DNA from: UBA5239 sp040391785
Lineage (GTDB): Bacteria; Verrucomicrobiota; Lentisphaeria; Victivallales; Victivallaceae
Direction: 5' to 3'
Assembly: GCA_040391785.1 (NCBI GenBank)
Contig: JBEBXH010000024.1
Span: 3,250-67,249, forward strand
DNA length: 64,000 nt
Positions 17,378 to 25,362 of this stretch are shown here, in pieces (the stretch's first letter is position 1; each line of letters opens with the position of its first letter). Under the pieces are notes generated by a model. That model searched no databases and was not told the origin of the DNA. It was given only the letters and a program-made list of their open reading frames with translations. The translations under genes were made by a program, and so were the position numbers.

Positions 17378-18475
17378 TTAAATTATTTCCAGCTCGTCCA
17401 TACCGGGCAGCTTCGGAAACGGCTGCGCCGGCTGCAGCTGATACCAGAACGCCACCGAGCAAATGTCCGGCTGTTCCGGCAAAAAGCGCCCGCCGTCGCG
17501 CCAGCCAAGCGCCTGAATCGTCACCCGGATATCTTCCTTGAAGCGAACCGGGTCCATCACGTGCCAGCGGTACATGGCGTGGCGCTGCTGCGACCGGTAC
17601 AGGCCGTCCGGCCGGATCACCTGATGATGCCCCATGAACGGCGTCGAATAAATCTGATACCCACCCACATCCCAGTTGTAGGAACCGCCGAAATAATCCT
17701 CGGTGCCGGTGCCGCAGATGGTCGGAAACTCCTTGTCTCCATCCAGATAGAATTTGATTTCTCCTTCACCCCACCAGCCGTTGTTATTGAGTCCCCAGCC
17801 CATGACGGTGCCGACGTAGTGCCCCTGCCCTTTGACGCCGTCCAGAATCGTGTAGACCTCTTTGTACGGCAACGGGTTGACGCGCCGGAACTGCGCGTGA
17901 AAATAGGCGGCGTCCTCCGGAATATCGGTCAGGGTATAGTTGACCTGATAATAGAGTGCCGCCGGTTTGGCCGGGTGAATGTTTTCCAGCGTGATCCGGC
18001 AATGCTTGCGGAAGGGCATTTCCCAGAAACAGTTCATGCCGTTTTTGGGGTTCACCGCCACCGGCAGCGAGTTCAGCGCCGGGAAATATTCCATGGTCCG
18101 CGGATTATCCCCCTTGTTCCATGGCACGCCGAAGAAATCACACACCGGGCACTCCACCGCCGGCAGCTCCCGGCCATCCCAGTAAATCCGCAGAATCATG
18201 TGGCGTCCCATCTCGCCGGTTACCCACATGCTCTGGATCGCCCCCGGACCTGCAATATCCGCCATGACATAGGTTTCGCCCGGCTCGATCTTGTCCCAGG
18301 CGTGGCATTTCCAGCCGACGCCCAGGTCGCGGGACGGCGAATCCGGCTGTGCCGGGTCCATGCCCCCCGCCCCCCTGGCCCCGGTCCGGTTCTCCGCCGA
18401 AATCGACCTTGTCTCGGCATTCGACAGACGCGACAGCGTCCCCAGCGACATATTCAATCCATTGAAATCATTCAT
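17378..18475 (-). CDS. GH172 (DUF2961) family glycoside hydrolase
   Basis: 365 residues from the ATG at 18475, which has AGGAG 6 bases upstream; the ATG at 18490 overlaps that site. GH172 enzymes act on fructofuranose or arabinofuranose linkages. Family hallmarks are present: WDKIEPGETYVMADIAGPGAI, NGWWGEGEIKFYLDGDKEFP and CGTGTEDYFGGSYNW. The glutamates in the last two motifs are spaced as expected for the catalytic pair. No signal peptide is visible, so the substrate is probably a short imported saccharide. It is divergent from an AraC gene, which likely controls it. Confidence 0.85.
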   Translation of the reverse strand: MNDFNGLNMSLGTLSRLSNAETRSISAENRTGARGAGGMDPAQPDSPSRDLGVGWKCHAWDKIEPGETYVMADIAGPGAIQSMWVTGEMGRHMILRIYWDGRELPAVECPVCDFFGVPWNKGDNPRTMEYFPALNSLPVAVNPKNGMNCFWEMPFRKHCRITLENIHPAKPAALYYQVNYTLTDIPEDAAYFHAQFRRVNPLPYKEVYTILDGVKGQGHYVGTVMGWGLNNNGWWGEGEIKFYLDGDKEFPTICGTGTEDYFGGSYNWDVGGYQIYSTPFMGHHQVIRPDGLYRSQQRHAMYRWHVMDPVRFKEDIRVTIQALGWRDGGRFLPEQPDICSVAFWYQLQPAQPFPKLPGMDELEII

Positions 18476-18492
18476 TTGCATCTCCTGCATTG

Positions 18493-18506
18493 TTTGTTAT
18501 ATTATA
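18493..18506 (-). promoter_or_regulatory. Predicted -10 region of the GH172 gene, shared with another AraC-controlled promoter
   Basis: Minus-strand TATAATATAACAAA lies 17 bases before the ATG. The identical 14-mer is found at 58456-58469, at nearly the same distance from the start of the NodB-like gene. No good -35 box is visible, which fits an activator-dependent promoter. Confidence 0.5.
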
Positions 18507-18560
18507 TCACTGAAGAAATATTTTCGAATAGCAGAATTCATTATTAATTTGGCATTTTTT

Positions 18561-19382
18561 ATGATTCCGTTTAAATATCTGAAATACATCGATAAGCACT
18601 TCGAGACCGATCTGCATATCTCCGGCGTCGGGGTGCGGGAAACGATGAAGCCGAGCATCATCAACCGCCCCAACGGCACCTGCGACCGGCTGCTGATGTA
18701 TTTCTACACCCCGGTCGTGCTGAAAATCGGCGGCGAACCGACGCCCTGCCCCGCCGGGACGCTGTTTCTCTGGCCCGACCAGGCGAGCCATTATTACGGC
18801 AACGCCGAAGCCGAGTACATCCACAGCTGGATGCATTTTCACGGCAGCCTGGCCGACGAACTGCTCGCCGAAACCGGGTTCCCAGAAAATACGCCTTGGG
18901 TTCTGCACCATCCCGAAGTGTTGGAAAAACGCCTCTATGACCTGTGGCTCGAGCTGACCGCCGCCGCCTCGCCCCGGCTGATCCGGTTGCTCTTTGAGTT
19001 GCTGATTCGCGAAACCGCCCGCGAACACCGGCACGCCGGGGATGAGCCCATTCCCGACGGAATCCGGACGGTGAAAGCTTATCTGGACGGCAACCCGGTC
19101 CGGCGTGCGGAGCTCCCGGCACTGGCGCGGATGAGCGGATTTTCGGTGCCGCATTTCAGCGCGCTCTTTCGCAAACACTACGGCATCGCGCCGCTGGCCT
19201 ACCGGAATAGGCTGCGGCTGGAGCACGCGGCGCACCTCCTGACCAATCACAATCAGCGGATTTCCGAAATCGCCGAAGCGACCGGTTACGAAGACATCTA
19301 TCAGTTTTCGCGGGCGTTCAAGAAACATTTCAACATCAGTCCCAGCGGAATGCGATTTAATTTCCGTAGCGATTTGAAATAG
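18561..19382 (+). CDS. AraC-family transcriptional regulator
   Basis: 273 residues from the ATG at 18561. The frame is open further upstream, but that part lies over the divergent GH172 gene and has no family similarity. The N-terminal sensor (about 45-150, with PCPAGTLFLWPDQASHYYG) is cupin-like. The C-terminus has two helix-turn-helix units (ELPALARMSGFSVPHFSALFRKHYG, then IAEATGYEDIYQFSRAFKKHF). No clear ribosome binding site precedes the start, as for the other AraC genes here that face a divergent target. Probably activates the divergent GH172 gene. Confidence 0.88.
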   Translation: MIPFKYLKYIDKHFETDLHISGVGVRETMKPSIINRPNGTCDRLLMYFYTPVVLKIGGEPTPCPAGTLFLWPDQASHYYGNAEAEYIHSWMHFHGSLADELLAETGFPENTPWVLHHPEVLEKRLYDLWLELTAAASPRLIRLLFELLIRETAREHRHAGDEPIPDGIRTVKAYLDGNPVRRAELPALARMSGFSVPHFSALFRKHYGIAPLAYRNRLRLEHAAHLLTNHNQRISEIAEATGYEDIYQFSRAFKKHFNISPSGMRFNFRSDLK

Positions 19383-19428
19383 TTTCAATTGCATTTATAT
19401 TATTAGACTTTATACGAAAGGACGAGAA

Positions 19429-20061
19429 GTGGACGGATTATTCATCACATTCGAAGGGCCGGAGGGAGCGGGCAAAACCACTCAGATCAAACTACTGGTG
19501 CCATGGCTGCAATCACGCGGCAGGCTCTGCCTGACCACCCGCGAACCGGGGGGAACCCCGCTGGCGGAGAACATCCGCGAAGTGGTCAAGCATCACAATA
19601 CTTCCGAGCCGGTTTACAATCAGACGGAACTATTGCTTTTCGCGGCCAGCCGCGCCCAGCACGTTCAATACCGGATCAAGCCCGCGCTGGCGGAGCGGCA
19701 GGTGGTGATTTGCGACCGCTTCACCGACTCCACGCTGGCATACCAGGGCTACGCCCGCAACGGCGACATCGAGTTCATCCGGATGTTGAACAATTACGCC
19801 ACGGACGGTTTGCAGCCGCACCTCACGATTCTGATGGACCTGGAGCCCAGCCGGGGGCGTGAGCGTACCAACCACCGGCCGGAAACCCAGGGCATGCACG
19901 ACCGTCTCGAATCCGAAAACAACGATTTCCACGAAAAAGTCCGCAACGGCTACCTGAGTCTGGCCCGCGAAAACCCCGACCGCATCAAGGTCGTCCGCGC
20001 CGACCGGAGCCCTGAAGAGATCCACACTGAAATTATACGCATCCTTGAAGAAGTTTTATGA
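19429..20061 (+). CDS. tmk: Thymidylate kinase
   Basis: 210 residues starting with GTG at 19429 (AAGGACGAGA just upstream). Tmk phosphorylates dTMP to dTDP. The P-loop EGPEGAGKTT (9-18), the DR motif CDRFTDSTLAYQGYAR and the lid region are present. TREPGGTPLAENIR matches the bacterial family. The stop overlaps the ATG of holB by 4 bases (ATGA), the common tmk-holB pairing. Confidence 0.95.
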   Translation: MDGLFITFEGPEGAGKTTQIKLLVPWLQSRGRLCLTTREPGGTPLAENIREVVKHHNTSEPVYNQTELLLFAASRAQHVQYRIKPALAERQVVICDRFTDSTLAYQGYARNGDIEFIRMLNNYATDGLQPHLTILMDLEPSRGRERTNHRPETQGMHDRLESENNDFHEKVRNGYLSLARENPDRIKVVRADRSPEEIHTEIIRILEEVL

Positions 20062-21110
20062 ATTTTAATGATTTTGCCGTAAAGTACCCCGAAATAACCG
20101 ACTGCCTGAAGCGCGCCCGCCGGGAAGGCCGCCTCGCCCACGCTTATCTGCTGCACGGCGACACCCCCGAAATACGGCGCGATTTCGCCAAGGCACTCGC
20201 TCAACTGGCGATCTGCCCGAATATGCAGCCGGACGGTGCGCCGTGTGGCGTCTGCCCCATCTGCGACCAACTGAACCGCGACATTTACCCGGAGTATCAC
20301 ACCCTGAGCCCCATCGGCAAAGCCTGGCGGATTCAGGTGGGCGACCGCACCAATCCCGAGCCGAACACCGTCCGCTGGTTCGAAGAGCAATTTTACCTGA
20401 CCAGTACCTCCGGGGCAGACCGCAAAGTCGGAGTCATTTTCGATGCCGACCGCATGAACACCGAGTCGCAGAATGCTTTCCTGAAAACCCTTGAGGAGCC
20501 GCCGCCGGATTCATTTTTCATCGTGGCCACCGGCAACCCCTCGGCGTTGCTGCCGACCACCCGTTCGCGTTGCCAGAGCATAACGCTGCTGGAGAACCGC
20601 TGTCACTTCAATTTCCCCGGGGCCAAAGAGCTTTTTATGGCGCTGCACAAGCTCCAGTTCGAAGCCGCCGGCAACCTTCCCATGGCCGAGCAGGCCGCCG
20701 CCAACATCATCGCGTTGTCGCGCCAACTGGAAGACCAGGCCGAGGACAAGACCAACGCCGAGTGGGCCGAGCGCCTCGACCAGGCCGAGGAAATGGACCC
20801 CGCCATGCGCAAGCGGTTGGAGAAACAGGTGGCGTCGGGTGCCGCGGGCGAGTACATGCGCGTCCGCAATTATTTCCTGGGTGCCATCCATACCTGGTTC
20901 GCACAGGTTTACCAGCTCTCGGCCGGAGCCGACCGGGCACATCTCGCCAATCCGGAAATTTTCGAAGGGCTCGAGCTGCGTCCGGTACCGGAAGCGCGCG
21001 CCTTGAGCGCCCTGCAGGAGGCCGACAGCCTGGTCTACAACATGTATTTCAATATCAACGAAGAACTGGCGATCCGCTCATTCTGCATGAATGTGGCGCT
21101 GAAAAAATAA
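20058..21110 (+). CDS. holB: DNA polymerase III delta' subunit
   Basis: 350 residues. Delta' is part of the clamp loader. The AAA+ core includes AHAYLLHGDTPEIRRDFAKALA, in which the P-loop lacks the GxxGxGK pattern, as expected because delta' does not hydrolyse ATP. A zinc module follows (Cys53, Cys63, Cys66, Cys69). DADRMNTESQNAFLKTLEEPPPDSFFI and TRSRCQ are conserved sensor regions. It is coupled to tmk by a 4-base overlap. Confidence 0.9.
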   Translation: MNFNDFAVKYPEITDCLKRARREGRLAHAYLLHGDTPEIRRDFAKALAQLAICPNMQPDGAPCGVCPICDQLNRDIYPEYHTLSPIGKAWRIQVGDRTNPEPNTVRWFEEQFYLTSTSGADRKVGVIFDADRMNTESQNAFLKTLEEPPPDSFFIVATGNPSALLPTTRSRCQSITLLENRCHFNFPGAKELFMALHKLQFEAAGNLPMAEQAAANIIALSRQLEDQAEDKTNAEWAERLDQAEEMDPAMRKRLEKQVASGAAGEYMRVRNYFLGAIHTWFAQVYQLSAGADRAHLANPEIFEGLELRPVPEARALSALQEADSLVYNMYFNINEELAIRSFCMNVALKK

Positions 21111-21147
21111 ATTGTATATCAATCATCAATCATCAGGAGTAAACAGC

Positions 21148-21909
21148 ATGAAAAAATCACAAATTGCCGCACAGCTTTATACGCTGCGGGATTTCTTAAA
21201 AACCCCGGAGGACATCGCCAAATCCCTCGCCAAGGTCCGCCAGATCGGTTACGAAGCCGTACAGATTTCCGGCATGGGCGAAATTTCCACGTCCGAACTG
21301 AACAAAATTCTCGCCAATGAGGGCCTTGTCAACTGCGCCACCCACGAGAGCGGCAAATCCATCGTCGAAGAAACCGACAAAGTGATCGCCCGCCTCCAAG
21401 AACTCAACTGCAAGTTCACCGCTTATCCGTACCCGCATCAGGTGCCGGCGAACTACGACGAAGCCGTGGCACTCGCCAAACAGCTCAATACGGCCGCTGA
21501 AAAAATGGCCGCCGCCGGCCAGGTCCTCTGCTATCACAACCATGCCATCGAATTCCGCCGTTTCGACGGCAAACTGATGCTGGATATTTTTTATGACAAC
21601 GCCCCGGCCATGTACAGCGAACTCGATACGTACTGGGTTCAGTCCGGCGGCTGCTGCCCGACTCAGTGGGTCAAGAAAATGGCCGGCCGTCTCCCGCTGC
21701 TGCACCTGAAGGATTTCATGATTGGCGAAGATAACAAGGGTACCATGGCCGCCATCGGCGCCGGGAACCTCGATTGGCCGTCCATCATCGCCGCCGCCGA
21801 AGCGGGCGGTACCGAATGGTATATCGTCGAGCAGGACGTCTGCCCGAAGGATCCCTTCGAATGCCTGGCCGACAGCTTCAAATTCATCAACGACAATTTC
21901 GTCAAGTAA
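21148..21909 (+). CDS. Sugar phosphate isomerase/epimerase-type TIM-barrel protein
   Basis: 253 residues from the ATG at 21148, with AGGAG 8 bases upstream; the frame extends to 21112 without support. AP-endonuclease-2-like xylose-isomerase-fold family: AAQLYTLRDF at the N-terminus, YHNHAIEF mid-protein, SELDTYWVQSGG and LLHLKDF, which carry the glutamate, aspartate and histidine ligands of a divalent metal. It is a paralogue of the protein at 31164-31910, sharing the Y-H-N-H-A-x-E-F and L-D-x-Y-W-V motifs. It follows holB by 37 bases and ends at a strong terminator. Substrate unknown. Confidence 0.82.
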   Translation: MKKSQIAAQLYTLRDFLKTPEDIAKSLAKVRQIGYEAVQISGMGEISTSELNKILANEGLVNCATHESGKSIVEETDKVIARLQELNCKFTAYPYPHQVPANYDEAVALAKQLNTAAEKMAAAGQVLCYHNHAIEFRRFDGKLMLDIFYDNAPAMYSELDTYWVQSGGCCPTQWVKKMAGRLPLLHLKDFMIGEDNKGTMAAIGAGNLDWPSIIAAAEAGGTEWYIVEQDVCPKDPFECLADSFKFINDNFVK

Positions 21910-21924
21910 TTGTTTTTATCGACT

Positions 21925-21964
21925 AACGCCGGGTGCGAGTTTTTTACCGCATCCGGCGTTTTTT
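21925..21964 (+). terminator. Intrinsic terminator after the TIM-barrel gene
   Basis: 13-bp stem AACGCCGGGTGCG / CGCATCCGGCGTT (one G-T pair) with a 10-nt loop, followed by six Ts. It abuts the stop of the convergent EptA-like gene, which it may also terminate. Confidence 0.9.
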
Positions 21965-23657
21965 ATTTCTTGGCTTTCTCGTACGGAACCTTACCGGAAT
22001 CCATGGTGCGCGGCTGCGGCTTAAATTTCGTCGAAAAGAAATTCTTTTCATCCGGGAAACCGTCCCAGGTCAGCTGCGCCAGCGCGGCAATTCCCCAGAA
22101 CGCCTTATCCGCCTGCAGCGGCATATCCAGATTCTTTTCCGCTTCGGCGGTAAACTCCGGGAACTTCTCGCGGTAAGATGTGGAGAGCCAGACCAGGAAC
22201 GGAATTTCGTACGCGTCGGGATTCCGGCTGCTTGCCGAACGGAAGGTTTTCACCCCGTCGCTGACGACTTCGCCGTGGTCCGCCACATACAGCATGAACG
22301 TTGGGCGGTCCAGCTTCTTCAGCTCCGCAACCACGCCGCCCAGCACCTGGTCAGTAAATGCGATGCTGTTATCATATTCATTGAGCAGCCTGGCATACTC
22401 GGGCGCCAGCTGCCGGTTCAAATCGTCCGTGAGCGCGTCAAAGGGCCCGAAATCATCCGGATAACGCGAATCGTAACCGATATGGCTCCCCATCAGGTGA
22501 AGGATCACGATCACCGGGCCGTCGCTCTCCGCCAGTGCCTTGCGGCACGGTCCGAGCAGAGCATCGTCCAACACATTGGGCTGAGCTTCCTGCAGGTATT
22601 CCATCGAGTCGGCGTGAACGAAAACGAGGCTGATCGGACCATCGTATTTCCCCCAGCGGTATTGATTCGAAATCATGTTGACCTTGAAACCGCCCTGCTT
22701 GAAAATATCGACCAGCGAGCATTTGGCATCGTGCCGGTTCGGCCCGATCTCGCTCATCGTCATCAAATAGCGGATGGCCCACGTGGTCGTGGTATAGGCG
22801 CTGATCACGTCATTGTAAGCCAGAACCGGCGGCTCCGCCTTCCGCATTTCCGCATCGGTCGCCCGGGGATAACCGTAAATTCCCATGTGGTTGCGGGTGG
22901 CGGATTCGCCGATCACGATGACCCCGGCCAGATTGTTCACCTCCGGTTTGATCTTGCGAACATTCGGGGGAATTTCGGGATTCTTCGCCATCTCCCGGAG
23001 CTTGCCGAATTCCTGCTGAAAAAGTACGTAGTTAAAGACGAGGCGCGTACACGAAGCGCGGTTCAAGCTGCGTTCGGCCTTGCCGATGACGATATACCGG
23101 GCGGTGCTGATCGTATAAGGCAGCAGCAGCAACACCCCGAGAATAACCGTATAACGGGTGGCCCGCAGCGGTTTGCGCCAGATCAGGTAGATCATGCCGC
23201 CCAATCCAAGCAGGAATACCAGCGCGATGATGATCAAGCTGGCACTCTTCAAAAAGCCTAGGAACTCGACGGTTTCCTGTTCCGACGACGCCAGCACCAC
23301 CGGTATGATGTCCCCGTCCAGCTGTATATGAAAATGAAAACTGAGCAATACGCTGGTACAGGCGACCAGCCAGAGCACCGGCAGCAGCACCGTCATATAG
23401 ATCCGGCTCCCCCATTTGCCGAAAAGCAGCAGCGGTGCCGAAAAAGCCAGAAACAGCGGCAGCGCCTGCAGCAGCGGATTCGTAAAGGTATTATTCACCT
23501 CGCTCAGGAACAAACTCGCATACTCAATAACCGGCAACAGGATAAAAATGCCCAGAAACAGCAGATAATTTTTAACCGTCCCGGTCTCGACCGGAAATTT
23601 ACCGGCCAGCCATTTATACGCGCCGCGAATATGAGCGACCACACTTCCCAACTGCAT
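21963..23657 (-). CDS. EptA/CptA-like phosphoethanolamine transferase
   Basis: 564 residues. Four to five N-terminal membrane helices (residues ~30-185) are followed by a periplasmic alkaline-phosphatase-fold domain, the architecture of the phosphoethanolamine transferases that modify lipid A or core sugars. Motifs: GVIVIGESATRNHMGIYGYPR (first metal region), a Thr-rich SAYTTTTWAIRYL that should hold the catalytic threonine, LHLMGSHIGYDSRYP, and YVADHGEVVSDG. GAGG lies 4 bases before the ATG. Which lipid or sugar it modifies cannot be read from sequence. With lpxB and waaP it shows an LPS-making organism. Confidence 0.85.
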   Translation of the reverse strand: MQLGSVVAHIRGAYKWLAGKFPVETGTVKNYLLFLGIFILLPVIEYASLFLSEVNNTFTNPLLQALPLFLAFSAPLLLFGKWGSRIYMTVLLPVLWLVACTSVLLSFHFHIQLDGDIIPVVLASSEQETVEFLGFLKSASLIIIALVFLLGLGGMIYLIWRKPLRATRYTVILGVLLLLPYTISTARYIVIGKAERSLNRASCTRLVFNYVLFQQEFGKLREMAKNPEIPPNVRKIKPEVNNLAGVIVIGESATRNHMGIYGYPRATDAEMRKAEPPVLAYNDVISAYTTTTWAIRYLMTMSEIGPNRHDAKCSLVDIFKQGGFKVNMISNQYRWGKYDGPISLVFVHADSMEYLQEAQPNVLDDALLGPCRKALAESDGPVIVILHLMGSHIGYDSRYPDDFGPFDALTDDLNRQLAPEYARLLNEYDNSIAFTDQVLGGVVAELKKLDRPTFMLYVADHGEVVSDGVKTFRSASSRNPDAYEIPFLVWLSTSYREKFPEFTAEAEKNLDMPLQADKAFWGIAALAQLTWDGFPDEKNFFSTKFKPQPRTMDSGKVPYEKAKK

Positions 23658-23785
23658 AGAACCTCACTTATTGAATTATCAGAACCGTATAAACTATCAT
23701 GATTTTATTAAATAACAAGAGTATGAATAAAGATTTATCCCGCCAAAACATTTGTATTAAGCACGATCCGGTGGTATATTTCCGC

Positions 23786-24613
23786 ATGGAAAAGTCAGTT
23801 ATCACCAGCCTGCAGAATCCGTCGATCAAGATGGTCTGTAAATTGCGCGACCGGAGCGGACGCGATCAACAGCAGTTGACCGTGCTCGAAGGCTATCGGG
23901 AGCTGACTCGCGCCCTCGAATACGGCATGAAAATGGTCGATTGTTTCTACTGCCCGGAACTGTTCCTCGGCGAAAACGAATTTCCGTTGCTCGACCAGCT
24001 GGCGGCGTCCGGCGTCCGCGTCGTCGAAGTCGCCTCTCATGTGCTGACCAAAATGGCGTACCGCGAGCGCCCGGAGGGACTGATCGCCACCGCCCGCATG
24101 AAGACGCATCGCCTCGAAGACATGCCCATCGTCAAAAACGGTTTTTACCTGGTCGCCGAGGCTATCGAAAAGCCCGGCAACCTCGGTTCCATGCTCCGCT
24201 CGGCCGACGCCGCCGGAGTTGATGGCCTGATCCTCTGCGACAAGGGCACCGATATTTATAATCCGAACGTCATCCGGGCCAGCACCGGCGCGCTTTTCTG
24301 CGTTCCGCTGGCCGAAACCGATTCCGCCACCGCGCTGGCCTGGCTGCGCCAAAATGGCATCAAAATCCTGGCTGCCACCCCGCACACCGATTACAATTAT
24401 ACCGACGTCGACATGACCCAGGGCGTCGCCGTCGTAGTCGGGCGCGAACAGACCGGACTGACGCCGTTCTGGATGGATCAAGCCGATTTGCAGGTCAAAA
24501 TCCCGATGCTCGGCATGATCGACTCGCTGAATGTCACCGCCGCCGCCACCATCCTGCTTTACGAAGGCGCCCGCCAGCGGCAATGGCAGAAACCGCAGTG
24601 GGTGCGCTCATGA
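23786..24613 (+). CDS. SpoU/TrmH-family RNA 2'-O-methyltransferase
   Basis: 275 residues from the ATG at 23786, chosen because the family N-terminus (ITSLQNPSIKMVCKLRDRSGR) begins there; the frame is open to 23699. An N-terminal L30e-like substrate-binding domain (about 1-95) precedes the SPOUT domain with the knotted SAM site: AEAIEKPGNLGSMLRSADAAG, VVVGREQTGL and IPMLGMIDSLNVTAAATILLYE. It most resembles 23S rRNA 2'-O-methyltransferases of the RlmB/TrmH group; the exact nucleotide is unknown. Its stop overlaps the waaP start (ATGA). Confidence 0.9.
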   Translation: MEKSVITSLQNPSIKMVCKLRDRSGRDQQQLTVLEGYRELTRALEYGMKMVDCFYCPELFLGENEFPLLDQLAASGVRVVEVASHVLTKMAYRERPEGLIATARMKTHRLEDMPIVKNGFYLVAEAIEKPGNLGSMLRSADAAGVDGLILCDKGTDIYNPNVIRASTGALFCVPLAETDSATALAWLRQNGIKILAATPHTDYNYTDVDMTQGVAVVVGREQTGLTPFWMDQADLQVKIPMLGMIDSLNVTAAATILLYEGARQRQWQKPQWVRS

Positions 24614-25362
24614 ACGAAGTATTTCTGAATGACGTTTTCAAGAAATTATGGCAGGACCGCGACCCCATCGCCGAAGCCGATAAACTCGACGGTGAAGTGT
24701 TCCGCAAGGTGAAAACCCGCCGCACCTTCCGATTCGAAATCGATGGACAGGGCTATTTCGCCAAAATTCACAAAGGCATCGGCTGGCGCGAGATTTTCAA
24801 GAACCTGCTGCAGTTCAAAAAACCGGTCCTCGGCGCTTCGAACGAATACCACGCCATCCGTCTGCTGGAAAAGCTCAACACGCCGACCATGACCCCCGCG
24901 GCCTACGCGTCGCGCGGCGGCAACCCGGCCGCCATCGAGTCCTTTCTGATTACCGAAGAGCTCACCGACACGGTCAGCCTCGAAGATTACTGCATGAACT
25001 GGAAGGCTTCGCCGCCGCCCTTTCATGAGAAAATCACCTTGATTAAAAAGTTGGCGAAATCAGCCGCCGCCATGCATGACCACGGCATGAATCACCGCGA
25101 CTGCTACATCTGCCATTTTCTGTTGAAAAAATCGACCGGCGAGCTCCACGTGATCGACTTGCACCGGGCACAAATCCGCGAACAAATTCCCTACCGTTAC
25201 CGGGTGAAAGACGTGGCGGGGCTCTATTTTTCCGCTATGGATTGTGGCTTGTCGCAACGCGATTTACTGCGCTTCATCGCCACCTACGGACGCCACACGC
25301 CGCAGTTCTGGCGCGACGTCAAAGCCACCGCCGAAAAACTCTACCGCAAAGAACACCGCTGA
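24610..25362 (+). CDS. waaP: LPS core heptose(I) kinase, WaaP/RfaP-like
   Basis: 250 residues from the ATG that overlaps the preceding stop by 4 bases; an in-frame start at 24583 is less likely. WaaP phosphorylates the first heptose of the LPS inner core in the cytoplasm. It is a protein-kinase-like fold: Lys52 in YFAKIHKG, HRD at 162-164 within NHRDCYICHFLL, and Asp183 in VIDLHRAQ as the metal-binding DFG equivalent. TRRTFRFEIDGQGYF and ITEELTDTVSLEDYC are strong family signatures. It ends next to the stop of the convergent glycyl radical enzyme gene. Confidence 0.9.
   Translation: MNEVFLNDVFKKLWQDRDPIAEADKLDGEVFRKVKTRRTFRFEIDGQGYFAKIHKGIGWREIFKNLLQFKKPVLGASNEYHAIRLLEKLNTPTMTPAAYASRGGNPAAIESFLITEELTDTVSLEDYCMNWKASPPPFHEKITLIKKLAKSAAAMHDHGMNHRDCYICHFLLKKSTGELHVIDLHRAQIREQIPYRYRVKDVAGLYFSAMDCGLSQRDLLRFIATYGRHTPQFWRDVKATAEKLYRKEHR

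Noticed and set aside
18291..18560. 90-residue N-terminal extension of the AraC gene at 18561
   Set aside because: It overlaps the coding start of the divergent GH172 gene and crosses the shared promoter region.
21933..23261. 442-residue frame antisense to the EptA-like gene
   Set aside because: Rich in Arg, His and Gln with no motif; the opposite strand holds clear enzyme motifs.
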